Origin: an uncultured Bacteroidales bacterium
Lineage (GTDB): Bacteria; Bacteroidota; Bacteroidia; Bacteroidales; Muribaculaceae
NCBI GenBank assembly: GCA_958418815.1
Contig: CATZGB010000003.1
Span: 1 to 64,000 of the forward strand
Direction of reading: 5' to 3'
DNA: 64,000 nt
Shown here: in pieces, positions 31,084-40,382 of the stretch
Position numbering within the stretch: position 1 is the first letter of the stretch
Layout: each line of letters begins with the position of its first letter
Program-made: the position numbers and the translations under genes
Notes under the pieces: generated by a model
Databases searched by the model: none
What the model saw: only the letters and a program-made list of their open reading frames with translations
What the model was told of the DNA's origin: nothing

Positions 31084-31772
31084 AGGCGCATCTTCCGTTT
31101 TGGTTTGTCAGGCTTCTGCTCCTGTTTGGGCGGTTCCACCTTCTGCACGTTCCCTTTGGACTTCTCCAAAACCGACATTTGCCCAGCAATGTAGAGATTC
31201 AACTCTGACATATTACATGAACCTGTCAGTTCATAGGCGAGGTCATAGATGCCACCGTATGCGCCTGACTTGGTGTCTCGCCAGAGATTTGTTTCAGTGT
31301 TGATTACCATTGTCGGACCGGGCTTATCATCGTAGGGGGCATTGTAAATACGGAGATTGCCGTCGGCTGCCACCGGGTGTTCCTGACCGAGAGCCTTCAT
31401 AAAGTCAGTGAGCTTCACATTCTTTATGTCGAGGTTGATAATCGTCGGAGGATAAGGGCGGCGAGCCATTGCCGACAACTCCTTACCCTGTTCATACTCG
31501 TTCATGTATTTGAGTATGAAATCGCGCGGGCCCATGTAGAGCGTCGGATTCATTTTGAGGGCGGCGAGGTCTATGATGTCACCACTCTGGTCAGTGGCAT
31601 GGTCATACCATCGGTTCGTTTTCGTATCGACCACTAACATCGGCTCCGGGTCGTCGCGCTGTGGCGCATAATATAGTTTTATGTCCCCGAAAGCCTTGAC
31701 AGGCTTTTCGCCAAGAGCCGCCATGAACTCCGTCAGCGGTATATTCCTAATGTCATTTTTCGTGTATCGCAT
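31080..31772 (-). CDS. TraP-related protein: two degenerate CHC2-like domains
   Basis: A 230-residue protein made of two copies of the same about 75-residue module. Copy 1: I-P-L-T-E-F-M-A-A-L-G then L-Y-Y-A-P-Q-R-D-D-P-E-P-M and Y-D-H-A-T-D-Q-S-G-D-I-I-D-L-A. Copy 2: V-K-L-T-D-F-M-K-A-L-G then I-Y-N-A-P-Y-D-D-K-P-G-P-T-M and D-T-K-S-G-A-Y-G-G-I-Y-D-L-A. Both align with the primase N-terminal domain of the adjacent traP but have no zinc-ligand Cys. It ends in a basic tail. A non-catalytic DNA-binding role is inferred. Confidence 0.68.
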   Translation of the reverse strand: MRYTKNDIRNIPLTEFMAALGEKPVKAFGDIKLYYAPQRDDPEPMLVVDTKTNRWYDHATDQSGDIIDLAALKMNPTLYMGPRDFILKYMNEYEQGKELSAMARRPYPPTIINLDIKNVKLTDFMKALGQEHPVAADGNLRIYNAPYDDKPGPTMVINTETNLWRDTKSGAYGGIYDLAYELTGSCNMSELNLYIAGQMSVLEKSKGNVQKVEPPKQEQKPDKPKRKMRL

Positions 31773-31775
31773 AGG

Positions 31776-32363
31776 CTATTCGATTATGAATTTTACACCT
31801 ATACCATAGATTGTATGGTAAATCTGAACATCGCTCCCGAAAGTGAATCGGCCTTTGACATTGGCGGTCAGGACTATCTTGTCGAACAGATAGAACTCCG
31901 CCTGTAAGTTGAGCGCACCGCCGTAGATGAAATTGTCGCCGTCATGGAGTGTCGAACCGTCGGACAGTGTTTTCTTACCCCAGTTTACAGTCTCGTATCC
32001 GGCAAGAGCGGATATGCCGCCATAAAGGTGGAATGTCATCGAGTAATCACTGAGTATATGGAGATTATATCCTGCCTCTCCTGTGAACTGCGCCACCGGA
32101 ATACGACCTTTCGCGCCGTAGGGCTTGAAGGTCTGGAGATATTCTCCACCGAAAGACCATGTGTTGCCGTGGTTCCCAGTAAATACCGAATAGAATATTC
32201 CGAGGTCGTAACCGCAGTTGCGGGAGTTGCCGGTATAGAAGCCGTCTGCCATGTCAGCCTTGATTTCCACGGCTGACATTCCGGGGAGGCATCGCTGGGC
32301 CATTGCCCGCCCTCCGAAGAGGGCGAACACTGCCACAGCGAAGATTGCAAGAATCTTCTTCAT
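31776..32363 (-). CDS. traO: Conjugative transposon protein TraO
   Basis: A 195-residue exported protein (signal peptide ending R-A-M-A-Q near 23) with alternating amphipathic strands and an aromatic C-terminus (Y-G-I-G-V-K-F-I-I-E), as in an outer-membrane beta-barrel. Size and neighbours fit TraO of CTnDOT-type elements, an outer-membrane part of the mating apparatus. It ends 3 bp before the TraP-related gene. Confidence 0.85.
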   Translation of the reverse strand: MKKILAIFAVAVFALFGGRAMAQRCLPGMSAVEIKADMADGFYTGNSRNCGYDLGIFYSVFTGNHGNTWSFGGEYLQTFKPYGAKGRIPVAQFTGEAGYNLHILSDYSMTFHLYGGISALAGYETVNWGKKTLSDGSTLHDGDNFIYGGALNLQAEFYLFDKIVLTANVKGRFTFGSDVQIYHTIYGIGVKFIIE

Positions 32364-32368
32364 AAGGC

Positions 32369-33367
32369 TTACTGGATTGAAAGTTCGTCAATTATATTTG
32401 CTCTCACGATGTCCTCGTTATCGACCACAAAGGACTGATGGCGACCGCCTTCTTTCTCAGCGATTTCTATAACGAGCTGCTTGTCATCTGGGATAGTGAA
32501 TATCTCCAGTGCGAAGACCGTTCTTTCGGAGGTTTTGCCGTGTACGACCGTTACATAGTTCTGGGCGCGGAGCGGTTCAAGTACCTGCTCCTGCATGGCT
32601 GTTCGCTTGAGAACCTTCTTATCCACAATCTTGAAGCTCACATAATCAATATCAAAAGCGATATTGCTTGTATTCTTCAACTCGGTGTGGAAATAGAGAA
32701 GCCCATTGTTTGTGTAGATGGATTTGAGGAGGAACTGCACCCCGAAACGCTTTGAACCGATATGCTTGATTTCGCGCTTGTTCTGCTTGTAAATTGACTT
32801 CATAATAAGTTTGACAAGCATCGGGGACTCACTGCCCAATTTTTCGAGATATATCTCCTGAGCGTTGTTAGGGCGATTGACAGCCTCGCCGTCATGGAGA
32901 AAGTCGGTCATCTCAATACTCAGAAGCAGAGGCTCTTTCGCAAATTTGACGTTAAATGTGTAGTATGATCCATCATCGGTGATTACCGACAGGTTGGTCT
33001 CCTGTTTGAATGACTTGAAAGCCGATTTGACACGAAGCACATTCTTTGCACCGTCGGCGAGACCTGCCACAAGGTTCTCGTTGCCTAAATCGACATAGGT
33101 GATTTCAGCCGGGAAGATGATGTGAGTGGTCTTGTTGTAGCAGACCTCCAGAGCGTGAGGCGGAATCATGCGGTCGAAGCCTACCTTGCGGGTAAGACCG
33201 TCGAACTTGTCGCCGTCGGTGTAGCTGGCTCCGTACACGTTCATGTCGTGTTCGGTGTCAGGCGACACGTTATTATCGGTGTTTTTGGGTGCCTTGTCTT
33301 TTGCGAAGGCGGGGGTTGCCATGCCGATAACGGCGATGGCTGAGAGAATAAATGTTTTCAGTTTCAT
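32369..33367 (-). CDS. traN: Conjugative transposon protein TraN (DUF4138)
   Basis: A 332-residue exported protein. The signal peptide ends T-P-A-F-A-K near 22, then a beta-rich DUF4138 body with T-H-I-I-F-P-A-E-I-T-Y-V-D-L-G near 85 and K-S-I-Y-T-N-N-G-L-L-Y-F near 222. In CTnDOT-like systems TraN is thought to be a VirB9-like component of the envelope channel. A leader with a CCACTTAAATCC-type motif precedes the ATG. It lies 5 bp from traO. Confidence 0.88.
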   Translation of the reverse strand: MKLKTFILSAIAVIGMATPAFAKDKAPKNTDNNVSPDTEHDMNVYGASYTDGDKFDGLTRKVGFDRMIPPHALEVCYNKTTHIIFPAEITYVDLGNENLVAGLADGAKNVLRVKSAFKSFKQETNLSVITDDGSYYTFNVKFAKEPLLLSIEMTDFLHDGEAVNRPNNAQEIYLEKLGSESPMLVKLIMKSIYKQNKREIKHIGSKRFGVQFLLKSIYTNNGLLYFHTELKNTSNIAFDIDYVSFKIVDKKVLKRTAMQEQVLEPLRAQNYVTVVHGKTSERTVFALEIFTIPDDKQLVIEIAEKEGGRHQSFVVDNEDIVRANIIDELSIQ

Positions 33368-33395
33368 AAAAATTTACGTTGGATTTAAGTGGTTT

Positions 33396-34580
33396 TTAAT
33401 TGTTTTCGGGCTGGTAAAGCATTACCCTGTACCCGGATTTAAGATGCACCTTGACAGTGCGCATCTTTTGGGTTAGATACTGGCTTACGCCGTTGATGAG
33501 ACCGCGACCTACATCGGAGGCAATCTGCGCTCCGGCATCGGTGGAGATATTTATTGAACTGCCCATCGTACTGCCCATGTTGGCACCTATTTCGTGAAGC
33601 GCATCGCTTTCCATAGAGTTGGGGATATTGATACCCTCCTGACCGTCGGAGTCATATACCTTCAGTTCCACCTCATAGATTGAGCCGTTTGTTTCAACCG
33701 AGGTTATCTCAATCTCCAGACGCTCGTCCTGCAATCGGGCTGCTCCCACTACCTTAGTGTTTCGGGGGATAAGCCTGTTGCCAATCCACATCGGTTCGGT
33801 GATTCTCAGTTTTACTGACTGACCGTTGGTGACAGACTGGTTCCCGGCGATGACGGCAGCAATCGTATTCTTGCCGACCGACCGCTTCATACCCACTGAG
33901 GTGTTGAAGCCTCGCTCGTTAGTGGCGACACTCAATGTCGATACCACATTGTGCGTCACATTCTGTACCGGCTGCACATTGCGTTTGCCTTTCTCGTCTT
34001 GTTGGGGAGGTGGATAGTTGCCGCCATTGCCGTTACCCATGTATTGAGCGGCAAGCTGATACGACCTTTCGAGAAGTTCCAACTCATCGGGCTGCTGAGT
34101 CTGCTGCTGTGCCATAGCGTTCTGCATCTCCAGTTCGTCGATGCGATCCTGTAACTCAGCCACCTGTTCGGTCTGGCTGTAATCGGGGACATAGAAGTCC
34201 TGCAAGGAAGCCTGAGCCTGCTGGTAGGCGTTAGCCGAGTTCTGGATTTCGTCAGGAACAGTAACTGGGGCGGTCACGGTATCGAGCTGGAGAGTAACGG
34301 CATTGATTGTGCTGTCATTCTGAGCCTTCTCTTTCTGCATATCCTCCTGCTGGTAAGCATCAATTTTGGTCTTGGGCATACCTTCGGAAGTCTGGTCGGG
34401 CAACTCCATGTTTGCCTTACCCTTTGCAGTTTCTTCATCGTCACTTGGGGCGAAAATGAGCCAGAGACAGACGAGGCAAGAGAGAATCAGCAGCGTATAG
34501 ACCGCCAGCCTTTTCAGTCGCTCACGTTCAGCCGGGGTCTTGGGCGTGAGCTTCGCTTTGAGGTCATCGAGGATCTTCAT
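33396..34580 (-). CDS. traM: Conjugative transposon protein TraM (VirB10-like)
   Basis: About 394 residues from ATG 34580. Single TM helix near 28-46 (Y-T-L-L-I-L-S-C-L-V-C-L-W-L-I-F), a Gln-rich linker with coiled-coil features, then a C-terminal domain of about 190 residues with V-A-G-N-Q-S-V-T-N-G and S-G-Y-R-V-M-L-Y. It resembles VirB10-type core proteins that span the periplasm. It overlaps traL by 17 bp. Confidence 0.88.
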   Translation of the reverse strand: MKILDDLKAKLTPKTPAERERLKRLAVYTLLILSCLVCLWLIFAPSDDEETAKGKANMELPDQTSEGMPKTKIDAYQQEDMQKEKAQNDSTINAVTLQLDTVTAPVTVPDEIQNSANAYQQAQASLQDFYVPDYSQTEQVAELQDRIDELEMQNAMAQQQTQQPDELELLERSYQLAAQYMGNGNGGNYPPPQQDEKGKRNVQPVQNVTHNVVSTLSVATNERGFNTSVGMKRSVGKNTIAAVIAGNQSVTNGQSVKLRITEPMWIGNRLIPRNTKVVGAARLQDERLEIEITSVETNGSIYEVELKVYDSDGQEGINIPNSMESDALHEIGANMGSTMGSSINISTDAGAQIASDVGRGLINGVSQYLTQKMRTVKVHLKSGYRVMLYQPENN

Positions 34581-34884
34581 ATTCAATTATTTTAGGTGAG
34601 ACATCATGATTGTCGTTGGTCGGGAGTTCCAACTGACGGATATGCTCTACTTCGATAGCCTGCCGAGCGTGTCCGGCTCCCATCTTGTAGCAGGCGTGAC
34701 CGAATACGAAGAAGGCAATCAGGATGAATGCCGTGAGCAGTACGGTCACGACCGTAAGCCGTTGTTTGTGGGGCATATCGTCGCAGGCTTTCTTGACCCG
34801 CTCTTTGATTTTCCCCTTCGGCCTGTGCCACACCTTTTCATAAAAGGGTGACACGAGATTGATGATTTTCTGTTTTATACTCAT
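34564..34884 (-). CDS. traL: Conjugative transposon protein TraL
   Basis: A 106-residue inner-membrane protein: basic N-terminus, one TM helix at about 47-65 (V-V-T-V-L-L-T-A-F-I-L-I-A-F-F-V-F-G), short periplasmic tail. Size, topology and position between traK and traM identify it as TraL. It overlaps traK by 4 bp and traM by 17 bp. Confidence 0.85.
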   Translation of the reverse strand: MSIKQKIINLVSPFYEKVWHRPKGKIKERVKKACDDMPHKQRLTVVTVLLTAFILIAFFVFGHACYKMGAGHARQAIEVEHIRQLELPTNDNHDVSPKIIEYEDPR

Positions 34885-35516
34885 TGGGATAAAGTACGTT
34901 TTGTGGTTATCAAATCTTTGTTTTCAAGAATCGTCAGACCTTCGATCATGAAGCCGTTGGGATTGTCGTCGGAGCGTGAGGTGTTGACCAGCCGGCAATT
35001 TGTAATCAGCGACCTTTCGGTCACGTTGCTCTGACGTATGATCATCTGGCGTGCATAGGTTCTGACATTGTAGGGATAGTCGTTGAAGTTGGCGACTATG
35101 CTGTCCACCTGCAACACCTGAGTGATGTTTCCGGCGATGATGCGGTTGTAGTATCCTTTCTCCACATAATCGGAGTAGTAGTTATAGGCACTCTTGTCGG
35201 CCAGTGACATTGCGCGGTTGATGTTGTGTTCAATCGCCGACTTGTCGGGCGACAGAGTGAAGAACAGTTCGTGAAAGCGGCGCACGTGTTCCCGTGCCTC
35301 CGCCGGGCGGTTCTGCTCCATGTCCTGAGACAAGGCAAGCATCAGGGACTTGCCGTTGTCGAGGACATAGATTTTCTCGCGCTGCTTTTCGGCAAAGTTC
35401 AGCGACAGCACCACCGAGCCAATTGCGATGAAGGCGCAGAGCGATACCATGACGATGCCGAACAGCCTTATCTGCCGAAAAGAGGTTTCGATGTTTTTTA
35501 ATGACTTAAATTCCAT
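34881..35516 (-). CDS. traK: Conjugative transposon protein TraK (VirB8-like)
   Basis: A 211-residue bitopic protein that opens M-E-F-K-S-L-K-N-I-E-T-S-F-R-Q-I-R and has a TM helix at about 20-40 (V-M-V-S-L-C-A-F-I-A-I-G). A VirB8-like periplasmic domain follows (R-R-F-H-E-L-F-F, then L-Q-V-D-S-I and R-T-Y-A-R-Q-M). The sequence is typical of TraK. The start is 29 bp after traJ's stop. Confidence 0.9.
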   Translation of the reverse strand: MEFKSLKNIETSFRQIRLFGIVMVSLCAFIAIGSVVLSLNFAEKQREKIYVLDNGKSLMLALSQDMEQNRPAEAREHVRRFHELFFTLSPDKSAIEHNINRAMSLADKSAYNYYSDYVEKGYYNRIIAGNITQVLQVDSIVANFNDYPYNVRTYARQMIIRQSNVTERSLITNCRLVNTSRSDDNPNGFMIEGLTILENKDLITTKRTLSQ

Positions 35517-35545
35517 TTAATCAATGTTTGAATAGTGTTAGAATA

Positions 35546-36562
35546 CTATTTGAGCAACTTTCCGGCTCGACCTGCGACATTGCCCGCGACACCTCCGGCG
35601 ATGCTACCTGCCCATGAGCCTCCTGTCATGGCGGTGTTGTTGATAGAGCGGTTATAGCTGCCCATGCCGCCTGCCTGAATAATCCACCTGGCAACGGTCG
35701 GTATAGTGAAGTAGCCGATTATGCCGATAATCATGAAAATGACATAAGCGGTATTGCTTCCGTCAAGGTCAACATTCGGATTATTAGTTAGTTCCGAAAT
35801 GTCATTCTGAAGCATCAGCACCTGTATTTTCGCCAGTATGGTCGAAAATAGGTCAGCCACAGGCAACCACAGGTAAGTCTGAATGTATCGGCAAATCCAC
35901 TGGACGAGGGTGTTCTGGAATCCGTCCCACACCGATATTGCAAAGGCTATCGGTCCGAGTATCGCCAACACGACGAGAAAGAATGTCCTTATCGTGTCTA
36001 TCGTCAGCGATGCGGCTTGGAACAGCATTTCAAGCAACTCTCTGAAAAAGTTTTGGATAGCCTTCTTGACCTTATACATTCCACGCTCGATATACATTCC
36101 GGCGGCGGTGCCTACCTCAGTCACTCCGAGTTCGTCAATCTGCCTGTCAAACTCGGCATCATCGACAAGGTAAGCGGTGGATGGATCACGCATCATCTGT
36201 TCATATTCCAGACGGTCTTTCTCCTCCCGGTACTTTTTCATATCGAGCGTCTGCCCTTCGAGCATTGAGGCGGTACCTTGCACAATCGGCGACATTACCG
36301 AGTTGATGGTGCCGAGCACCACCGTCGGGAAGAACATGATGCAGAACCCGATGGCAAAGGGACGCAGGAGCGGGAACACATCCACCGGTTCGGCTCTTGA
36401 CAACGCCTGCCAGATGCGGTAGGCAACGTAGAACAACGCACCGAGTCCAGCTATGCCCTGAGCCACACCCGCCATGTCGCTGCACAGAGGCATCATCTCA
36501 TCGTATAGCGACCGGAGTATGGAGTGGAGATTTGAGAAATCAATCGCGCAAATCATAGGCAT
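35546..36562 (-). CDS. traJ: Conjugative transposon protein TraJ (VirB6-like)
   Basis: A 338-residue polytopic inner-membrane protein. Hydrophobic segments occur near 35-50, 70-95, 195-215 and 275-295 (V-I-F-M-I-I-G-I-I-G-Y-F-T-I-P-T-V-A-R-W). The F-H/L-L-R-S-L-Y-D-E-M start and W-I-I-Q-A-G-G-M-G near 300 match TraJ of Bacteroides elements. It would form the inner-membrane platform. It overlaps traI by 3 bp. Confidence 0.9.
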   Translation of the reverse strand: MPMICAIDFSNLHSILRSLYDEMMPLCSDMAGVAQGIAGLGALFYVAYRIWQALSRAEPVDVFPLLRPFAIGFCIMFFPTVVLGTINSVMSPIVQGTASMLEGQTLDMKKYREEKDRLEYEQMMRDPSTAYLVDDAEFDRQIDELGVTEVGTAAGMYIERGMYKVKKAIQNFFRELLEMLFQAASLTIDTIRTFFLVVLAILGPIAFAISVWDGFQNTLVQWICRYIQTYLWLPVADLFSTILAKIQVLMLQNDISELTNNPNVDLDGSNTAYVIFMIIGIIGYFTIPTVARWIIQAGGMGSYNRSINNTAMTGGSWAGSIAGGVAGNVAGRAGKLLK

Positions 36563-37200
36563 TACCAGTATTTTTCAGAACCGTCGCCATAGAGGTTGAC
36601 AACCCTCTGGGTGTCCGCCTTCTTCTTGGCTCTGAGGTATGACACTGAGATATTCTTGTTGGTAAAGTACGCCGTCAGGTTCTTCAATCTTTTCATCTCC
36701 TTGTAGCAGTCATCGACAACATCCATACGGTCTTTGTCGGTCATGCTTAACGTTGAGATATTTACGACCTGTTTCAAGTCACCCAGCACCCCGTTGGCTT
36801 CTTCAAGCAGCCGGGTGTAGCCGGAGGCGATTGCAGACAGCTCGCCCGATGTAAAGTTCGGGTCAGTCAGCATCTTCTTGAAATTATTGACATAGTAGCC
36901 TGAAATGTCGCCGAGCATGAGGACTGTCTGCTGCACCTTCCGGGCGTCGCGGACGAGATTGTTGACCGATTGTAGGGCATCGTAATACTTCTTCGCCTGC
37001 TGGTAAATCTTTACCGTTTCCTGAAATGACTTGACCATGTGGGTTGCGGTCTGCGACTCCTGAACGAGTGACTTTGAAGAGTTTACTATACTCTGGGCGA
37101 TGTTCGACGGGTCGATGACCGTCCATTGGGCGTTTGCTCTGCCTGTGCCTAACAGGAGGCACAGGGCAATGAGGGGAAATAGAAATTTCAGTTGTTTCAT
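36562..37200 (-). CDS. traI: Conjugative transposon protein TraI (DUF4141)
   Basis: About 212 residues starting M-K-Q-L-K-F-L-F-P with a signal peptide ending A-N-A-Q-W near 25, then helical VirB5-like content: W-T-V-I-D-P-S-N-I-A-Q-S-I, then S-Q-T-A-T-H-M-V-K-S-F. I chose this ATG because it gives a normal signal peptide; a longer frame adds 16 unlikely residues. A leader containing CCACAAAATCC precedes it. Confidence 0.88.
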   Translation of the reverse strand: MKQLKFLFPLIALCLLLGTGRANAQWTVIDPSNIAQSIVNSSKSLVQESQTATHMVKSFQETVKIYQQAKKYYDALQSVNNLVRDARKVQQTVLMLGDISGYYVNNFKKMLTDPNFTSGELSAIASGYTRLLEEANGVLGDLKQVVNISTLSMTDKDRMDVVDDCYKEMKRLKNLTAYFTNKNISVSYLRAKKKADTQRVVNLYGDGSEKYW

Positions 37201-37222
37201 TTTTTTTGTTTGGATTTTGTGG

Positions 37223-37369
37223 TTATCGGATTGAGGCGGCCGCATCACCTATGATTTTGATTAGTGCGAAGGTGAACATCAGCGGCAACATGAGCAGCAC
37301 TGCGAGTCCGGCAATCAGCCCGAAAGTGATAGCCATAAGCACCTTCACAATGGTTATTGCAATTTTCAT
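37223..37369 (-). CDS. Small hydrophobic transfer protein (48 aa)
   Basis: A 48-residue frame starting MKIAITIVKVLMAITFG and ending D-A-A-A-S-I-R. It is one or two TM helices with Gly/Leu/Met-rich core (I-A-G-L-A-V-L-L-M-L-P-L-M-F). It overlaps the 62-aa gene's stop by 4 bp (ATGA) and precedes traI by 22 bp. Its place in the traG-traI interval corresponds to the small traH-type genes of related elements, but I cannot confirm homology. Confidence 0.6.
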   Translation of the reverse strand: MKIAITIVKVLMAITFGLIAGLAVLLMLPLMFTFALIKIIGDAAASIR

Positions 37370-37554
37370 AGCGACAATATTCTATGGATTAGCAGATGGA
37401 AGCCTTGGACAACCTCGGCAAAGTAAGGCGCAGCATAATTGGCGGCCTTGACCACTCCGACAAATACTATCGTCAGGATTGCAATACCGGCGAGGAAGAG
37501 GATGAATCCGGTCATAACTCCGAGAATTGGGTGAAACGCTTTGGGAATTTTCAT
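37366..37554 (-). CDS. Small membrane transfer protein (62 aa)
   Basis: A 62-residue protein, M-K-I-P-K-A-F-H-P-I-L-G then a long hydrophobic segment at about 11-36 (V-M-T-G-F-I-L-F-L-A-G-I-A-I-L-T-I-V) and a short amphipathic tail. It is coupled on both sides: 4-bp overlap with traG upstream and with the 48-aa gene downstream. It is probably part of the inner-membrane channel; no family name is certain. Confidence 0.68.
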   Translation of the reverse strand: MKIPKAFHPILGVMTGFILFLAGIAILTIVFVGVVKAANYAAPYFAEVVQGFHLLIHRILSL

Positions 37555-40058
37555 GTTGCACCCTCCTTTCTCTCGTTGGCAAGCATCTTGATGGCAGCTT
37601 CGGTGTCACCGCCTAATTGCTTCGCCTTGTTGAGCACCTGAATCTTCTCCGTTTCCTCGGTGGTGTAGCAGAGGTATTCCTCCGTTGACACCTCTGTGGC
37701 ATAGACGGCGGACTGAGTTCCTCCGAGACCAATCCACACCTCTTTGTATAGTCGGTTGGGATTGTTAGCCATATTGATACTGAGTATCTGCGACTTCTCC
37801 TTGTCGGTCAGACCGAGCAGCTCCTGAATCTGGTCAAAGCGGTTCATATACTTGCGCTGATCAAGCAGGATTTTACAGTCGGAGTTGTTGATAATGGTCT
37901 CCTTGACAATAGGCGACGAAATGATGTCGTCAACCTCTTGTGTCACTACCACAGCCTCGCCAAAGTATTTACGCACAGTCTTATAGAGGTACTTCATATA
38001 CTCTGCCATGTTTGCCGAAGAAAGAGCCTTCCAAGCCTCCTCACAGATAAGGACTTTTCGGATACCTTTGAGCCTTCGCATCTTGTTGATGAAAGCCTCC
38101 ATGATGATGATTGTCACCACCGGGAAGAGTTCCTTGTTGTCCTTGATGCTATCTATTTCAAAGACAATGAAACGTTTACCGAGTAAGTCGATATTCTCTT
38201 TGGAGTTCAACAGGAAGTCAAACCTGCCTCCGTGGTAATACTGCCGCAGGGTAGTCAGGAAGTTGTCGATGTCGAAATCCTGCTTGTAGATGGGGATAGG
38301 ACGCTGTGCCATTTCAGCTCGATACTCATCACGCATAAACTCATAGAACGAGTTGAAGCATGGCACAATGCTTTTGTCCTTCGTCATTTTTTCGAGGAAC
38401 ATTGACAACGCAGAGCCTAACTCGCCGCTTTCGGTCTTGGTCACTCTGTCGTCCTCTGACTTCCAGAGTGTAAGGAGCAGCGTCTTTATCGAGTCTTTCT
38501 TTTCCACATCGAAAACTCCGTCATCCGTATAGAAAGGATTAAATGAAATCGGGCTGTCCTCGGTGTAGGTGTAATAGACACCATCCTCGCCATGCGTCTT
38601 ATTATGAATCAGATTGCAAAGACCCTCATAAGAGTTGCCGGTGTCAATCAGGAGGATATGTGCGCCCTGCTCATAATATTGCCGGACAAAATGGTTGGTG
38701 AAGAACGACTTGCCGCTACCTGACGGGCCAAGAATGAACTTGTTTCGGTTGGTAGTGATACCTCTTTTCATCGGCTCGTCGCTAATATCCAAGTGGATAG
38801 GCTTACCCGTAAGGCGGTCAACCATTTTGATACCGAAAGGCGACAGGCTACTGCGGTAGTTGGTTTCGGCAGTGAAGAAGCAGACGGCAGGCTCAATGAA
38901 AGTATAGAAACTTTCCTCGGCTGGGAAGTCAGCCTCATTGCCGGGCATAGCCGACCAGAACAGTGTCGGGCAGTCGATGGTGTTGTGGCGGGGCATACAA
39001 CCCATTGTCGCCAACTGGCCGCCGACATCGTTCTTGATGCGCCGCAGTTCCTCGGTGTCATCGCTCCACGCCATAATGTTGATATGGCAGCGGACGGAGG
39101 TAAGACCGTATGAATGAGCCTCGTTGAGATAGCGGTCAATCCACTCTTTGTTGATTGCATTGCTTCGGCTATACCTCGAAAGGCTGTTCATATTGCGGGC
39201 GGTCTTCTCAAACTTCACCAAATTTTCATCATGGTCGTCAATCAGCACATACTGGTTGACGATATGGTTGCATGGCAGAAGCAATCCGATGGGACTTGCA
39301 AACGAGAGGCGGCAGTCACTTCGGTCAGTCGATAACCGCTCATAACGGTTATCGGTACTGACTTTTGCAGGGAGATCATCCGTATCGGACAGGGTATGCA
39401 GACAGAGCATCTTGTCGCCAATTCGCATCTGACGTGCATCAAGGTCTATGTCCTCCAAGCAGGTCACATCGTCCATTGTCAGCGACATATACTTTTCGAT
39501 AAGTCCGGAGGCATTCTCTGTCCCGACCAGCTCATCATCCGATAGGCGACGCAGCCTGATATAACCGGTGTCATTGATTATACGCTCGAATTGCTCGACA
39601 CTTTCCATGAACTTGACAACCATCTCGTGATTGAGTTCCTTCGGGGTGATTCTCCCACGGCATAGAGTCGAGAAGTTGCTCTGCTGACGTGCCCGTTCTT
39701 TCGTTGTCTTTGTCAGAAACAGATAGCACTTATGGGCGAGATACGGACGCTCATTGAAGTGGCGTTCAAAACTCCTGTCCAAAAAGGATAAATCATCCTT
39801 CTGGAGTTCCGGCTGATATTTCTCCGAGCAGAACCAGTCCTGCTTATGCACCACCGAATAATGCGGCAGCACCTTAATTGCCTTGCACCATGCGGCGTGC
39901 ATGGCTTCATATTCCTGCGATGTTACAGTGAACAGTTCCGGGAGGCTGACCTCGAAGGCCACCGTTATATCGGCGTCCTTCGAGATGATGCAGCCGTGTT
40001 CCACTGCGAGCAACGGCAGTTTGCTTTCCAGTGTTGTGGCTTTAAGAGTGTTTCTCAT
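37551..40058 (-). CDS. traG: TraG: VirB4-family conjugation ATPase
   Basis: An 835-residue ATPase. The N-terminal about 430 residues form the VirB4-type assembly domain (E-R-A-R-Q-Q-S-N-F near 130). The C-terminal RecA-like ATPase has the Walker A motif L-G-P-S-G-S-G-K-S-F-F at about 443-453, L-I-D-T-G-N-S-Y near 471 and V-L-I-C-E-E-A-W-K-A near 670 (Walker B). It energises pilus and channel assembly at the inner membrane. It overlaps traF by 17 bp. Confidence 0.93.
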   Translation of the reverse strand: MRNTLKATTLESKLPLLAVEHGCIISKDADITVAFEVSLPELFTVTSQEYEAMHAAWCKAIKVLPHYSVVHKQDWFCSEKYQPELQKDDLSFLDRSFERHFNERPYLAHKCYLFLTKTTKERARQQSNFSTLCRGRITPKELNHEMVVKFMESVEQFERIINDTGYIRLRRLSDDELVGTENASGLIEKYMSLTMDDVTCLEDIDLDARQMRIGDKMLCLHTLSDTDDLPAKVSTDNRYERLSTDRSDCRLSFASPIGLLLPCNHIVNQYVLIDDHDENLVKFEKTARNMNSLSRYSRSNAINKEWIDRYLNEAHSYGLTSVRCHINIMAWSDDTEELRRIKNDVGGQLATMGCMPRHNTIDCPTLFWSAMPGNEADFPAEESFYTFIEPAVCFFTAETNYRSSLSPFGIKMVDRLTGKPIHLDISDEPMKRGITTNRNKFILGPSGSGKSFFTNHFVRQYYEQGAHILLIDTGNSYEGLCNLIHNKTHGEDGVYYTYTEDSPISFNPFYTDDGVFDVEKKDSIKTLLLTLWKSEDDRVTKTESGELGSALSMFLEKMTKDKSIVPCFNSFYEFMRDEYRAEMAQRPIPIYKQDFDIDNFLTTLRQYYHGGRFDFLLNSKENIDLLGKRFIVFEIDSIKDNKELFPVVTIIIMEAFINKMRRLKGIRKVLICEEAWKALSSANMAEYMKYLYKTVRKYFGEAVVVTQEVDDIISSPIVKETIINNSDCKILLDQRKYMNRFDQIQELLGLTDKEKSQILSINMANNPNRLYKEVWIGLGGTQSAVYATEVSTEEYLCYTTEETEKIQVLNKAKQLGGDTEAAIKMLANERKEGAT

Positions 40059-40371
40059 TTTTCTTATGTTTTATCAGCCGGTTGATACGCAGGCGGTTGA
40101 TGATATAGCGCGGATGATATTTCACTGCGGAGAGTTTCATCAGTCCGTGTTCACCATATTTGGCGTTAAGATGGAAGGTGAGCCAGACAAGGGCTGAGGC
40201 GGTTGTGACACCGAACCCGATACAGAACCATTGGGACAGACCGGCGATATACATGATGACGAACACCACGAACAAGGCGAGCAAGCCTCCGGCGAAAATG
40301 AACAGATACTGCGCCTTCAGGCCCTTGTATTCCACACTCCTGCAAATACCTTTATTGATAGGATATTCCAT
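40042..40371 (-). CDS. traF: Conjugative transposon protein TraF (DUF4133)
   Basis: About 109 residues from M-E-Y-P-I-N-K-G-I-C-R-S-V-E-Y-K-G. Two TM helices near 25-45 and 50-70 (F-I-F-A-G-G-L-L-A-L-F-V and F-C-I-G-F-G-V-T-T-A-S-A) and a basic tail. The P-I-N-K-G start is typical of TraF. The upstream in-frame extension is rejected because it overlaps the spacer after traE. Confidence 0.88.
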   Translation of the reverse strand: MEYPINKGICRSVEYKGLKAQYLFIFAGGLLALFVVFVIMYIAGLSQWFCIGFGVTTASALVWLTFHLNAKYGEHGLMKLSAVKYHPRYIINRLRINRLIKHKKNEKHS

Positions 40372-40382
40372 TTTCGGATGAG

